In this document: piece by piece, positions 36,684 to 45,472 of the stretch
Numbering within the stretch: position 1 is the stretch's first letter
Layout: each line of letters starts with the position of its first letter
NCBI RefSeq assembly: GCF_904848585.1
Contig: NZ_CAJHCR010000009.1
Span: 124,001-188,000, forward strand
DNA length: 64,000 nucleotides
Direction of reading: 5' to 3'
DNA from: Paraburkholderia kirstenboschensis
GTDB taxonomy: Bacteria; Pseudomonadota; Gammaproteobacteria; Burkholderiales; Burkholderiaceae
Position numbers and translations under genes: made by a program
Notes under the pieces: generated by a model
Database searches by the model: none
Told to the model about the DNA's origin: nothing
Seen by the model: the letters and a program-made list of their open reading frames with translations, nothing else

Positions 36684-38285
36684 TTGCCGCTTAACGTACT
36701 ACTTGTCGCTTCCGAAGCTCTACCGCTCGCCAAGTCGGGTGGACTCGGCGACATGGTCAGCGCCTATGCCGCCGCTTTGCGCGATGCCGGCGTCGACGTC
36801 TCGATTCTGATGCCCGCGTATCCGGACGCCCTCGAGCGTGCCGTCGATGTTACCTACGTTGCGCGCATGACCGGCCTGCCCGGCGGCGACGCCCGTTTGC
36901 TGCGCGCCAGCATGCCCGATAGCGGCGTGACTGTCCTGCTGCTTCAAATGGATCATCTGTTTGCGCGCGAAGGCTTATATCGTGACCCGCAAGGACACGA
37001 TTATCTCGACAACCTCACGCGGTTCGCGTCGCTCGCGGCGGCGGCGGCACGCGTCGCGCGCGGCGTTCGCAACCTGAAACGCCCCCACATCGTGCACGCG
37101 CACGATTGGCATGCGGGTCTCACGCCGCTTTACATGCGGCTCGCAGGCGTCGCCGCGAAAAGCGTCTACACGATTCACAATCTCGCGTTCCAGGGCAATC
37201 ATCCGCTCGCGCTGGGCGGCTGGATCGGCGTGCCGCCGGAGTTGCTCGCGCCGGCGCTAACCGACGAGCGCAGCATTGAGTTCTACGGTTCGCTCAGCAT
37301 GATGAAGGCCGGGATCGTACACGCGGATCGCGTTACGACCGTCAGTAAGCGCTATGCACGCGAGATTCTCACGCCGCACTTCGGCCACGGAATGGAAGGC
37401 GTGCTGCAGGCACAGGTGCAGAAACTGAGCGGCATCGTCAATGGCATCGACACGTCCGTGTGGAATCCGGCCACCGACGGATACATCGCCCGCCCCTATT
37501 CCGTCGACGACACCGCCGGCAAGCAGGCGTGCAAGCGCGAATTGCAACAGGCATTCGGTTTGACGCGCGACCCGTTCGCACCGCTCGTCGCGATAGGCAG
37601 CCGCCTCACCGAACAGAAACTGGCCGACGTGGTGATACGCGCGTTGCCCCGGCTGCTCGAAGAGCATCCGCGTCTGCAGTTCGCAATTCTCGGACAAGGC
37701 GAACGCGGGCTCGAACATGCGATGCAGGAACTGGCCGCCGCGTGGCCGGCGCGAGTGGGCGTGCAGATCGGTTATGACGAGCCGCGCGCGCACATGCTGC
37801 ACGCGGGCGCGGACATCCTGCTGCACGGCAGCCGCTTCGAGCCCTGCGGACTCACGCAACTCTATGCGATGCGTTACGGCACGATTCCGGTGGCGTCGCG
37901 TGTGGGCGGCCTCGCGGATACGATCGTCGATTACGCGCCGCACGAAGCGCGAGACGAAGATTGCGCGACCGGCTTCCTGTTCGACGGCGAAGATCCGCAC
38001 GACGTCGTGCACGCGCTCGGCCGTGCGTTGGCCGCGTTCGTGCGGCCGTCGTCGTGGCATGCGTTGCAGCGCAACGCGATGAGCCGCGACTCGGGCTGGG
38101 AAGTGTCGACAGCGAACTATCTTTCGCTATATGAGGATCTGGTCGACGCACGCCCCGCGCTGCCCGATACGCGTGTTCGCAAGACGCCTGTCCGCGCAAG
38201 AACGGCAGCCTCGGCGAACTCGCGGCGAATTCACAGCGATGAAACGTTTAATGCGGGTGTGGGCGAGTTGGCGCGGACCGCGTGA
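36684..38285 (+). CDS. glgA: Glycogen synthase GlgA
   Basis: This 533-residue GT5 ADP-glucose glycogen synthase elongates alpha-1,4 glucan. The ADP-glucose-binding KSGGLGD motif is near residue 18, with HAHDWHAGL, IHNLAFQGNHP and the GT-B C-terminal motif SRFEPCGLTQLYAMRYG. The gene starts with TTG (36684), backed by a GGGGG site seven bases upstream; no ATG fits the conserved N-terminus MPLNVLLVASEALPL. About 45 poorly conserved residues extend the C-terminus. No other glg gene is adjacent; glgX is about 29 kb away. Confidence 0.93.
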   Translation: MPLNVLLVASEALPLAKSGGLGDMVSAYAAALRDAGVDVSILMPAYPDALERAVDVTYVARMTGLPGGDARLLRASMPDSGVTVLLLQMDHLFAREGLYRDPQGHDYLDNLTRFASLAAAAARVARGVRNLKRPHIVHAHDWHAGLTPLYMRLAGVAAKSVYTIHNLAFQGNHPLALGGWIGVPPELLAPALTDERSIEFYGSLSMMKAGIVHADRVTTVSKRYAREILTPHFGHGMEGVLQAQVQKLSGIVNGIDTSVWNPATDGYIARPYSVDDTAGKQACKRELQQAFGLTRDPFAPLVAIGSRLTEQKLADVVIRALPRLLEEHPRLQFAILGQGERGLEHAMQELAAAWPARVGVQIGYDEPRAHMLHAGADILLHGSRFEPCGLTQLYAMRYGTIPVASRVGGLADTIVDYAPHEARDEDCATGFLFDGEDPHDVVHALGRALAAFVRPSSWHALQRNAMSRDSGWEVSTANYLSLYEDLVDARPALPDTRVRKTPVRARTAASANSRRIHSDETFNAGVGELARTA

Positions 38286-38362
38286 TGGCTGTAATGACGA
38301 TAATGAGATGCCCTATGCCGTGAAAGCGCAGCCGCCTGGCCCAAGCTCCGAAGAAGCCAATA

Positions 38363-38385
38363 GGCGCGCGCCTCAAGGCGCGCGC
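38363..38385. terminator. GC hairpin straddling the diguanylate cyclase stop
   Basis: GCGCGCGCCT and AGGCGCGCGC form a 10-bp stem with a two-base loop at the end of the minus-strand cyclase gene, 80 bases past glgA. There is no T-tract on either side, so the terminator role is only likely. Confidence 0.4.
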
Positions 38386-39518
38386 GAGGCAAACGCGTAG
38401 CCGTCCTTGCCGCTTCGCTTGACGCGGTACATCGCTTCGTCGGCGGCAGCGACGAGGCGGCAATAGTCGTCGACGAGATCGGGGTAGCTCGCTATACCGA
38501 TGCTCGCGCGAACCATGCCCATGCCCATCTGTTCGTCGGTGCGGGCCACGCAGGCGATCAGGCGCTGCGCGATCTGGCGCAGTTCGTCCTGCTCGGCGAA
38601 TTCGCGAACCAGCACTGCGAATTCGTCGCCGCCAATGCGCGCGACGACGTCCTCTCTGCGCACCGATTCGCGAAAACGCCGCGACACCGCGACGAGAAAC
38701 TCGTCGCCCACGCGATGACCGCGCGAATCGTTGACCATCTTGAAGCCGTCGAGGTCCACATACAGCACCGCCATCTTGCGCGGACTCGCCGCAATCGACA
38801 CCTGGGCAGCGGCCTCCTCCAGTGCGGCGAAAAGCTTGCGCCGGTTCGCGAGCCCGGTCATCGGATCATGCAGCGCCGCGTGCTCGAATTCGTGCGACTG
38901 GCCGGCCAACTGTCGGTTGCGCTTGGCGTACATGCCGAGCGCCGTGATGAGCAGACAGAAAAGCAGCGCCGCCACCGCGATGAGCATGTGCGCGACCCCC
39001 GTGACTCGCTTGCGCATGTCTGCGCTGTACGTATCGCGCTGAGTGTGCCAATAGGATGACGCGTCGCCGAGCAACGTGTCCATTTCGGCGAGCGTCGCAT
39101 CAGGCAATAAAACCGACGACGGAATACGCGGCGCATTCGCAGGACTGGCATTCACGAGCGCGGCAAGCGACGCGAGACGCCGCGTCAGTTCGGCGCGCGC
39201 CTGGCCGTAGCCGTCGGCTGCGGCATCGTGTGCGTGCGGCACCTGGTCCCATACGCCGACGCGGGCACGCGCCGTCTCGGCTCGCTCGACGGCTTCGAGC
39301 ACGAGGCCCGCGTATTCCTGTTTGACCTGATCCGCGAACACCGTTCTGATCTGCAATGCCAGATACAGCAGGCCAATCAGCAGGCACAGCAGCGACGCCA
39401 CGGCGACCGTGGCGGGACCGGGCGTGAGGCGCCATCCGTTGGCGCGGCCGGATTCCCGGGGCAACGCGAAAAGCGCTTCAGGGATGCGAGTAGAGGTCTT
39501 GCTGACTTCCGCTGCCAT
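38373..39518 (-). CDS. Membrane diguanylate cyclase (GGDEF)
   Basis: The protein is 381 residues. A first helix (VAVASLLCLLIGLLYLAL, about 36-53), a ~130-residue periplasmic helical region, a second helix (MLIAVAALLFCLLITALGMYA, about 178-198) and a C-terminal GGDEF domain are visible. The domain has DPMTGLANRRKLF and an intact ARIGGDEFAVL active site. It should make cyclic di-GMP in response to a periplasmic signal. I see no RxxD autoinhibition site in the five residues before GGDEF. The start overlaps the upstream gene by 41 bases, which suggests coupling. Confidence 0.9.
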   Translation of the reverse strand: MAAEVSKTSTRIPEALFALPRESGRANGWRLTPGPATVAVASLLCLLIGLLYLALQIRTVFADQVKQEYAGLVLEAVERAETARARVGVWDQVPHAHDAAADGYGQARAELTRRLASLAALVNASPANAPRIPSSVLLPDATLAEMDTLLGDASSYWHTQRDTYSADMRKRVTGVAHMLIAVAALLFCLLITALGMYAKRNRQLAGQSHEFEHAALHDPMTGLANRRKLFAALEEAAAQVSIAASPRKMAVLYVDLDGFKMVNDSRGHRVGDEFLVAVSRRFRESVRREDVVARIGGDEFAVLVREFAEQDELRQIAQRLIACVARTDEQMGMGMVRASIGIASYPDLVDDYCRLVAAADEAMYRVKRSGKDGYAFASRAP

Positions 39519-40305
39519 GTTGTCGATAACTTACGCGTCGAAAGAAGGAGCCCATCCTTGCAAACAGATTGGGCTTACGCCGTGCGTTGGTCGCCGAAGC
39601 GCGGCGTTCCTGCTGCGCGTATTTCGCGTCCCGCGCGGGACGCGTGGATGCCAGTTGCGGCGCGGCCGGTTCTGCAGCGCCGGTGGTACGTTGCATTGAG
39701 CGAGGCGAAACGGCGGGGGCGGTTGCCGCGCTCGGCGGCAAAGCCTCGGCGTTATCCGCGAGTAATTCCTCTTCGTCCTGCGGACGGCTGATCTGTCCGG
39801 ACCACACCGACGGCCTGCGACTGTCCGCACTCGTCGACACGGACGACTTCGCGGGGACCGCCGGCAAATCGAGCAGCGCAATCGGGTCCGCGGGCGAGCC
39901 CGTGACGGTAGCGGGACTCTGTGCCGGGGCGACGATCGCGGATGTCACGACCGGCGCTCCCACAATAGCGGCCGAAGGCGGCGCTGCCTGCGCGCTGGTC
40001 GCGAGCGCAGTGTCCGCTTGAGCGGACGCTTTCGCGAGCGCAGACGCCATGTTGTTCGGCGTGGGCATGCGCAACGCCTGGCGCGCGCGGGCGATGGCCT
40101 CGGCATAGGTCTGCTGGTCGCTATTGAACCAGACGCCGTAGGCCACGGTGCCCACCACGCCGAACGCGAGCGCGCTCGCCGCCGCTACGCACAGCGCAAG
40201 GCGTCCGAAGCGGGGCGTCACGCCTGTTCCTTCGACATCGCCGCTGTCGAGGCGTGCATCGTCTCCATGTCCGTGGACAGGAGGCAAGTCGGGATCGTTA
40301 TACAT
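39478..40305 (-). CDS. Single-pass membrane protein with Ala/Pro/Ser-rich tail, unknown function
   Basis: The protein is 275 residues. A short acidic cytoplasmic N-terminus is followed by one hydrophobic helix (LALCVAAASALAFGVVGTVAYGVWF, about 32-56), then 'DQQTYAEAIARARQALR' and a long low-complexity Ala/Pro/Ser/Thr tail. The C-terminus is basic and aromatic (RRKPNLFARMGSFFRR). ATG 40305 has a GGAG-like site upstream. The frame runs open a further 590 bases but there looks non-coding. The 3' end overlaps the diguanylate cyclase gene by 41 bases. I do not recognise a family; a periplasmic partner of the cyclase is possible. Confidence 0.6.
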   Translation of the reverse strand: MYNDPDLPPVHGHGDDARLDSGDVEGTGVTPRFGRLALCVAAASALAFGVVGTVAYGVWFNSDQQTYAEAIARARQALRMPTPNNMASALAKASAQADTALATSAQAAPPSAAIVGAPVVTSAIVAPAQSPATVTGSPADPIALLDLPAVPAKSSVSTSADSRRPSVWSGQISRPQDEEELLADNAEALPPSAATAPAVSPRSMQRTTGAAEPAAPQLASTRPARDAKYAQQERRASATNARRKPNLFARMGSFFRRVSYRQHGSGSQQDLYSHP

Positions 40306-40959
40306 CGCAATACGCTCCGCAATTCTTCCGTCTGACGCTCCATCAGGCTCAGGTCTCACAAATTCGCACGGTCGATGCAAACGCTGCTGGAGGAATGTAA
40401 CTCTCCCGTCCGGTAGCGACAACAACGCGAGGCGCGGCTTCCGACGGCTGTTCGGCAGCGCTTTCGCGTCTGGAAACCTGGTAAATCGTTCAATGCCCAT
40501 TGCATTTGCAACAACGCAGTGGCCTTTCGACTGAGGTGCGAGCGGGCGCAAAGCGCCGCCAGCCTTGGGGATCGGGTCAGCAAAATGCGCCAGGGCCCAC
40601 CTACTGCGCAATTTTCGCGCCTGCGCACGGACCACGCTCACGCCCGGCGCTGCCCGCGCGTGCGCGGCCTCACACGGCGTCGCTGAGCCGCGCCGAATGG
40701 TTGCGCGATCCACTAAAGGAGGAAGATTTCTCGCCACGCCCGGCGCAGGCACGAGGCGTCCATTCTCATGGGACCGCCGCGGAGGGGTCGCGCGACCTTC
40801 GTCATGACGCGCCCGTGGAGGTGGCGTAGGTTGGCGAGGTTTCGGCGCAATTGCGCTAGGACTTGGAAGAACCGCTTGCCTGTCCGTTAAGCGCATATTG
40901 GCCGCTAATGCGCTAATGCCCTAGCGCCTTAAAGCTCGACCTCGCGCGAGAAGCACAAT
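40306..40959. other. Long intergenic region with no supported gene
   Basis: The roughly 650 bases upstream of the single-pass protein gene hold several overlapping open frames on both strands. None has a convincing ribosome site, and their products are Arg/Pro-rich, as expected of GC-rich non-coding DNA. Near 40896-40925 a short imperfect repeat (CGCTAATGC twice) occurs. I see no recognisable RNA. Confidence 0.5.
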
Positions 40960-40987
40960 GGCCCGCATCGCGTGAACGATGCGGGCC
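40960..40987 (-). terminator. Perfect 11-bp hairpin downstream of the aminopeptidase gene
   Basis: GGCCCGCATCG (40960-40970) and CGATGCGGGCC (40977-40987) pair perfectly around CGTGAA. It lies 62 bases past the aminopeptidase stop on the minus strand and is followed by TTGTGCTTC, a weak U-tract. Confidence 0.6.
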
Positions 40988-41049
40988 ACCGTACTGCCGT
41001 CGACCGGCAGCCTGATGTTCGCCGCCGGCTTATCGCGGGTTAGTGAGCG

Positions 41050-43218
41050 TTACTGCCCTTGCGCCTTTTGCCGCAGTTTGCCTTGATAACGGATCGTCGG
41101 ACGCAGCGATTGCGTCGTCGGCGCCGGCGTCTTCAGCAACTGACGGGCAACCGTGGCGTTAGCGGAACTGAACGAGCCAATACTCGTTTCCCGCGACGGG
41201 TCCGCAAGACCGTGTGCCACCAGCAGTTTCGCTTCGAGTTGCAAGCTTGTCAGCAGGACGGGATCCTTCAGTGCATTGCCCTGCGCGAGCAACTGACTCC
41301 ACGCGTTGTTGCTGTAGTTCGTCACGTAGTAGTCGAGACCGCTCGGATCGGCGAGCACCGCTGAGCAGCCGTCGAGTCGCACCTGCATCTGTGGGTTCTT
41401 CAGCGCGAGCGTTTTGCGCGAGGTCAGTCCGTCGCCATAAGCGAGCGTCAGCGGAACGGTCCACTGCGTCCCCGGATACTGATTCTGATTCGGGAACGGC
41501 GACTGTCTCAGCGTCACGATGGTCTGGTTCGTCGTCAGATCGCATTGGGTGTCGAGCGAAATCAACGGCACGCCGGTTTGCCGCACGAAGCTGTCGCCGA
41601 TCGCGACCATCGGCTCGCCGCTCGCCTTTGCCAGCTCGTCCCACAGACGCTTCGGCGTCACGTTGCCAAGCGAATAGTCGGCGAGATACTGTTGCAGGCC
41701 GCGGCGCATCGTTTCCTCGCCGAGATAGTTCTCGAGCATCTTCAGCACATGGCCGCCCTTGTCGTACGTGAACGCGCTTGCGCTCAGCACGAAGTCGTTG
41801 GACGCCCAGCCGTTGAAGTTCGGCTGCACCGGGAACGAGGTCGATTTCAGGTCCGCGTTGATCACCGCATACTTGTTCTTCACGTCGTCGACCCAGCTGA
41901 AGCGGTCCGGGAAGAAACGCACCTTGGTCTTGTTTTCGAAGAACGTTGCAAACGATTCGTTCAGCCACACATCGTCCCACCAGTCGAGCGTGACGAGATC
42001 GCCGAACCATTGGTGCGCCGCTTCGTGCGTGAGCACGGTTACGCCATAGTCGGACATGGTCGTGCCCGGCGCGGGCAGGATGTCGTCCGCGAATTCGAGA
42101 ATGGCGCCCCAGTTCTCCATGCCGCCGAAGTTCAGGTCCTTCTCCTCTTTGAACGCGTCATTGGCGGCCACCGTGTCGAACTTCGTGAGCGGCAATGGGA
42201 TGCCGGTGTAGCGATAGTAGTAATCCAGCGCCTGCTTGGTCTGCTGCATCGCCGGCTTGGCCCAGTCCCGCATGCCCGGCGGCGTGAAAATGCGCAGATG
42301 CAAGCCCTTGCCGTCAGGCAGCGGACTCGTGAAGTCGTCTTCGAGAATGTCGAACTGGCCGCCGCCGAAGAAGAGCAGATACGACGGCATCGGCGGCGTC
42401 TTTTCGAACGACACCAGCTTGTAGCCGCTATCCACATTCACCGCGGGCTTTTCCGCCGCGTTCGACACGACGTTCCAGTTCTGCGGCACTTCCGCGCTCA
42501 CCTCATAGGTGGGCCGGAAAGCAGGCTCGTCCCAGCCCGGGAACCATTGCCGGGCCAGATTCGACTCGCCTTGTGTGAGGATCGCGCCGCTCGTCGTGCC
42601 GTCGGTCGCCTTCAGATCGACGCGAAATACGCCCTCCGCCGCCGAGCAGCCGGGATAGTGATCGTCGCCGCAACTGCCGCCCGTCTTCGCGACCGGATCG
42701 TCATAACTCTTGAAGTTGATGATGCCGCTCCACTCCATGTGGAGCGAGTAGTTACCGGCGGCGATCTGACCGCTCACGGGCCGAAGCTGATAGAAGTCGC
42801 CGTCGTCTTGCGGCGTGGCGATCAGCGCGATGTTGCCCGGTTGAAGCGTGATGGTGCCATTGGTGAACTTGACGCGGTGGCCTGCAATCGTGATCGCATT
42901 GACGGCCTTGAGCACCTTGATCTGCACGTCTGCGCGACCGTCGAACGACGACAGCGCCGGGTTGGGCCGGAACCATAGCTTGTAATTGACCGGCATGACC
43001 GTGTTCGGCAATTCGACGGGCTGCACGGTCTTGTCGATCGACGTATCCGCAAGCACCGCGTTGGCGGGCGGCACCTGCGCGACTTCAGATGCGCTCGCCG
43101 GCCCTTGTGCGGATTTACTCGTTAATGACGCGGAGCCGTCTCCTCCACCGCAGCCGGCCGTTACCATTATTCCGGCTAACGCCAGGCACTGCACCTGCAA
43201 TCGGAAATTTATACGCAT
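41050..43218 (-). CDS. Secreted M1 family metallo-aminopeptidase (lipoprotein)
   Basis: This 722-residue zinc peptidase removes N-terminal residues from peptides. The lipobox is MVTAGC (Cys 23), so it is anchored in the cell envelope. The exopeptidase motif GGMENWGA is present, and the zinc site is HEAAH (H398, E399, H402) with the third ligand E421 in WLNESFATFFENK. The family's ERAP1-like C-terminal part is short here. ATG 43218 is chosen because GAGGA lies seven bases upstream and the lipoprotein signal begins there; the frame starts at 43266. It is transcribed from a long, AT-richer upstream region. Confidence 0.93.
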   Translation of the reverse strand: MRINFRLQVQCLALAGIMVTAGCGGGDGSASLTSKSAQGPASASEVAQVPPANAVLADTSIDKTVQPVELPNTVMPVNYKLWFRPNPALSSFDGRADVQIKVLKAVNAITIAGHRVKFTNGTITLQPGNIALIATPQDDGDFYQLRPVSGQIAAGNYSLHMEWSGIINFKSYDDPVAKTGGSCGDDHYPGCSAAEGVFRVDLKATDGTTSGAILTQGESNLARQWFPGWDEPAFRPTYEVSAEVPQNWNVVSNAAEKPAVNVDSGYKLVSFEKTPPMPSYLLFFGGGQFDILEDDFTSPLPDGKGLHLRIFTPPGMRDWAKPAMQQTKQALDYYYRYTGIPLPLTKFDTVAANDAFKEEKDLNFGGMENWGAILEFADDILPAPGTTMSDYGVTVLTHEAAHQWFGDLVTLDWWDDVWLNESFATFFENKTKVRFFPDRFSWVDDVKNKYAVINADLKSTSFPVQPNFNGWASNDFVLSASAFTYDKGGHVLKMLENYLGEETMRRGLQQYLADYSLGNVTPKRLWDELAKASGEPMVAIGDSFVRQTGVPLISLDTQCDLTTNQTIVTLRQSPFPNQNQYPGTQWTVPLTLAYGDGLTSRKTLALKNPQMQVRLDGCSAVLADPSGLDYYVTNYSNNAWSQLLAQGNALKDPVLLTSLQLEAKLLVAHGLADPSRETSIGSFSSANATVARQLLKTPAPTTQSLRPTIRYQGKLRQKAQGQ

Positions 43219-43885
43219 TTTAATCCTCGACTGACAATATCGGTATAAAGAAGTGCGTTGAGTCACTTGAGTCGTGTTTCTCTTTTTTCAGCGACAAAGG
43301 TCTCCCGCACTAGCACCGAATTGCTAGCCAGAATATGGACGTGTTACGTCCTCAGCACTAATTGGCTGATTTTCAGATTCAAATACTTATTTATTACAAA
43401 GCTTTCAAAACCGCGATTTGCGACGTTTTGACGATGCCCGGCAAAGTGCCGCCCACCGGACCTCACGGGCAGGACCAGAAACCAGGATCAGTTTTCGACG
43501 ACAGTGCGTAGCCTAGTTTGGCAAACGTTATCGTGTCAACTTCCTTTCACAATCTTTCCTGAATTGCCGCGCGAATTATGCGACTTGGATGCGTGATGTA
43601 ATCCACCTGAGTTAATACTCTAAATAGCGGTTTTTCCGGATTGGACTACGGAAAACTCTTTTATTTTTCATTGCCGGATGTGCTAAGGCGGACCGGATGC
43701 TGATAACGAATCGTGAATCGATTTTTGTACTAGCTGTTGAGTTCAACGCCGCGCAAAGAAAGAGCCGTGTGCGAATGGGTCACGGAACAGATGGCCGCAA
43801 GTCGGCGCATTGCCGACCCGGGCCGCGAATGGTGACGTGTGCCACGTCACCATTCGCGCAACGATCGCGCAGCACGTGAACGTTC
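43219..43885. other. 667-base AT-richer non-coding region
   Basis: The stretch upstream of the aminopeptidase gene and downstream of the GST gene is clearly lower in GC than its surroundings (especially about 43360-43740) and has no supported gene. It should hold the aminopeptidase promoter. A long perfect hairpin lies near its right end and is listed separately. Confidence 0.55.
43824..43858. repeat. 16-bp perfect inverted repeat, 3-base loop
   Basis: CGCGAATGGTGACGTG and CACGTCACCATTCGCG pair without mismatch around TGC. It lies 27 bases past the GST stop. It could be the operon's terminator, but no U-tract follows on the minus strand. A role as protein-binding palindrome is equally possible. 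Confidence 0.8.
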
Positions 43886-44521
43886 TCAGGCCGCAACCGC
43901 CTGGGCCTGCCTCGAAGGAAACGGATCGCGCCACGCCTGCAACTCGCTTAGCCGATCATGCCAGCGCATCACCTCCGGGAACTCGTCTAGCGGCATCTTC
44001 GCGCTTGCCGCATAGGGCAGCGTGACGCCCACGGAGAAGTCAGCGATGCTCATCTGATCGCCAAGCAGCCACTTACGCCCTTTCAGATGCCCGTTCAGCA
44101 CGCCCGCATGTTTGCGAAACCAGCCTTGCGCTTCCGCGACCTTGGCGCTGTCAGGTGCGCCCAGACCGATTGCCGGTTTGATCAGGTGTTCGAAGTAAAG
44201 CAAGCCGCCGTGGCGGTAGAAGTGCTGGCTGTTCCAGCTTAGCCAACGCAGCACGTCCGCCTGCTGCTCGGCGTTCTGCGGCCACAACGCCGATTGCCCG
44301 CGTTGCGCGAGATGGCAAATGATCGCGTCTGCTTCCCAGATGCTCCTCTGGCCATCGACGAGGCACGGCACCTTGCCGTTCGGATTGAGCGCCAGGTAAG
44401 CGGGCTCAGTGTGCTCGCCTTTGCCGAGATCGACATAGACGTATTCAATTGGCAAACCTAAATATTTAGCCACTGCGCATGCCTTGCGCGGCGCTAACGA
44501 TTCCGCATAGTAAAGCTTCAT
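43886..44521 (-). CDS. Glutathione S-transferase
   Basis: This 211-residue protein has an N-terminal thioredoxin-like domain (MKLYYAESLAPRKACAVAKY, cis-Pro in GKVPCLV, glutathione-contact EADAI) and an all-helical C-terminal domain (WLLGDQMSIADFSVGV). A Ser or Cys near residue 8-14 probably takes the catalytic place. It conjugates or reduces electrophiles with glutathione; the substrate is unknown. It follows the AHSA1 gene by 42 bases and is probably the third gene of the arsR-like operon. Confidence 0.9.
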   Translation of the reverse strand: MKLYYAESLAPRKACAVAKYLGLPIEYVYVDLGKGEHTEPAYLALNPNGKVPCLVDGQRSIWEADAIICHLAQRGQSALWPQNAEQQADVLRWLSWNSQHFYRHGGLLYFEHLIKPAIGLGAPDSAKVAEAQGWFRKHAGVLNGHLKGRKWLLGDQMSIADFSVGVTLPYAASAKMPLDEFPEVMRWHDRLSELQAWRDPFPSRQAQAVAA

Positions 44522-44563
44522 TTGACGTCTCCGTACTGGTTCACTTCATTCGATGCTGCCTCT

Positions 44564-45010
44564 TCAAAGTTCCGTGTTGCCGAGTTCCGCAATCAGTGCA
44601 TCCAGCTTCTCGAACGCGCCCTTCCAACCGGCATCGTGACCGTCGCGCGCCGCTTCGTCGAAGAACTGCGAGTGTGTGAAGTTCATTTCCGTGCCGTCGT
44701 CGATCGGACGAAACGTGATGCTGACAAGCGAGCGCCGCTCGGGCAACGTCACCCATTCCCATGTAAAGACGAGCTTACGGTCCGTCTCGACCTCCTGATA
44801 TTCGCCGCGGCAGTCATGCGTTTCGCCGTCGAGCGTCTGGAACACCACGCGAAACCGGCCACCCACTCGCGGATCGGCTTCGGCGCTCAACACAGGACCG
44901 GCGTCAGGGCCCCACCAGCGCGCCATCAACTCCGGCCTCGTCCACGCTGCGTACACTTTCTGCGGCGGCGCCTTGAGGCGGCGCACGATGGTCAAACTGG
45001 GCTTCTGCAT
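44564..45010 (-). CDS. SRPBCC/AHSA1 family protein
   Basis: This 148-residue START-like fold has the AHSA1 pattern: LTIVRRLKAPPQKVYAAWTRPELMARWWGP, then ADPRVGGRFRVVFQ and VTLPERRSLVSITFRP. These small lipid- or ligand-binding proteins are commonly paired with an ArsR regulator, as here. The ATG at 45010 shares its A with the regulator's stop (TGATG), so translation is coupled; GGAGGAG lies just upstream. An in-frame GTG precedes it. Confidence 0.9.
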   Translation of the reverse strand: MQKPSLTIVRRLKAPPQKVYAAWTRPELMARWWGPDAGPVLSAEADPRVGGRFRVVFQTLDGETHDCRGEYQEVETDRKLVFTWEWVTLPERRSLVSITFRPIDDGTEMNFTHSQFFDEAARDGHDAGWKGAFEKLDALIAELGNTEL

Positions 45011-45342
45011 CACTCTCCTCCTTCGACAAAATCGGCAAGCCGGTCGAGGCTCGCGGTCCAGAAGCGTTCATAGCGTTTGAGCCACGCCATGGCCTCTTCC
45101 ATGGGGCCGGCAACGAGATCGACCGACACGGTTCGGCCATGCTTGGCGCGCGTTATGAGGCCAGCATCACTCAGCACATCGAGATGCTTCATGACGGCCG
45201 GCAGCTTGAGTGGCAACGGGCGCGCGATTTGCGTGACCGAAAGACCCGGCTCCCGCTCCAGACGAGCGAGGATAGCCCGCCGGGTCGGATCTACCAGCGC
45301 GGAAAACGTACGATCGAGTTGACTGACAGGACACTTCACCAT
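45010..45342 (-). CDS. ArsR family transcriptional regulator
   Basis: This 110-residue winged-helix protein contains DRTFSALVDPTRRAILARLEREPGLSVTQIA (given as a landmark for the first helices) and the recognition helix region LPAVMKHLDVLSDAGLITR. No metal-binding ELCVCDL motif is present, so it senses something other than classical arsenic or zinc. It belongs to the group that controls AHSA1 genes, and the next gene is one. An inverted repeat overlaps its own start codon, suggesting autorepression. Confidence 0.9.
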   Translation of the reverse strand: MVKCPVSQLDRTFSALVDPTRRAILARLEREPGLSVTQIARPLPLKLPAVMKHLDVLSDAGLITRAKHGRTVSVDLVAGPMEEAMAWLKRYERFWTASLDRLADFVEGGE

Positions 45343-45350
45343 GTGGTGAA
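45335..45350. promoter_or_regulatory. Candidate ArsR operator over the start codon
   Basis: TTCACCA (45335-45341) and TGGTGAA (45344-45350) form a 7-bp perfect inverted repeat with a two-base spacer. The regulator's start codon (45342-45340) lies inside it. ArsR regulators bind such dyads near their own promoters, so autoregulation is plausible. Confidence 0.5.
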
Positions 45351-45472
45351 CTATAGAGATTCAACGAGCGGTGTCAAGGATTTTCGCTCCATACTTTTTT
45401 CCGCGGCTCGCTGTCAGATGTTCCCCGTACGCGCGACCAAGCCGAACGTCGAACTAAAAAGAGGAAATTCGG

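Noticed and set aside
40306..40896. N-terminal extension of the single-pass membrane protein to 40896
   Set aside because: The extension is Arg/Pro-rich with no hydrophobic pattern, and a plausible ATG with upstream GGAG exists at 40305.
41545..42978. Plus-strand frame of about 475 codons opposite the aminopeptidase
   Set aside because: The aminopeptidase has complete zinc and GAMEN-type motifs; the opposite frame has none.
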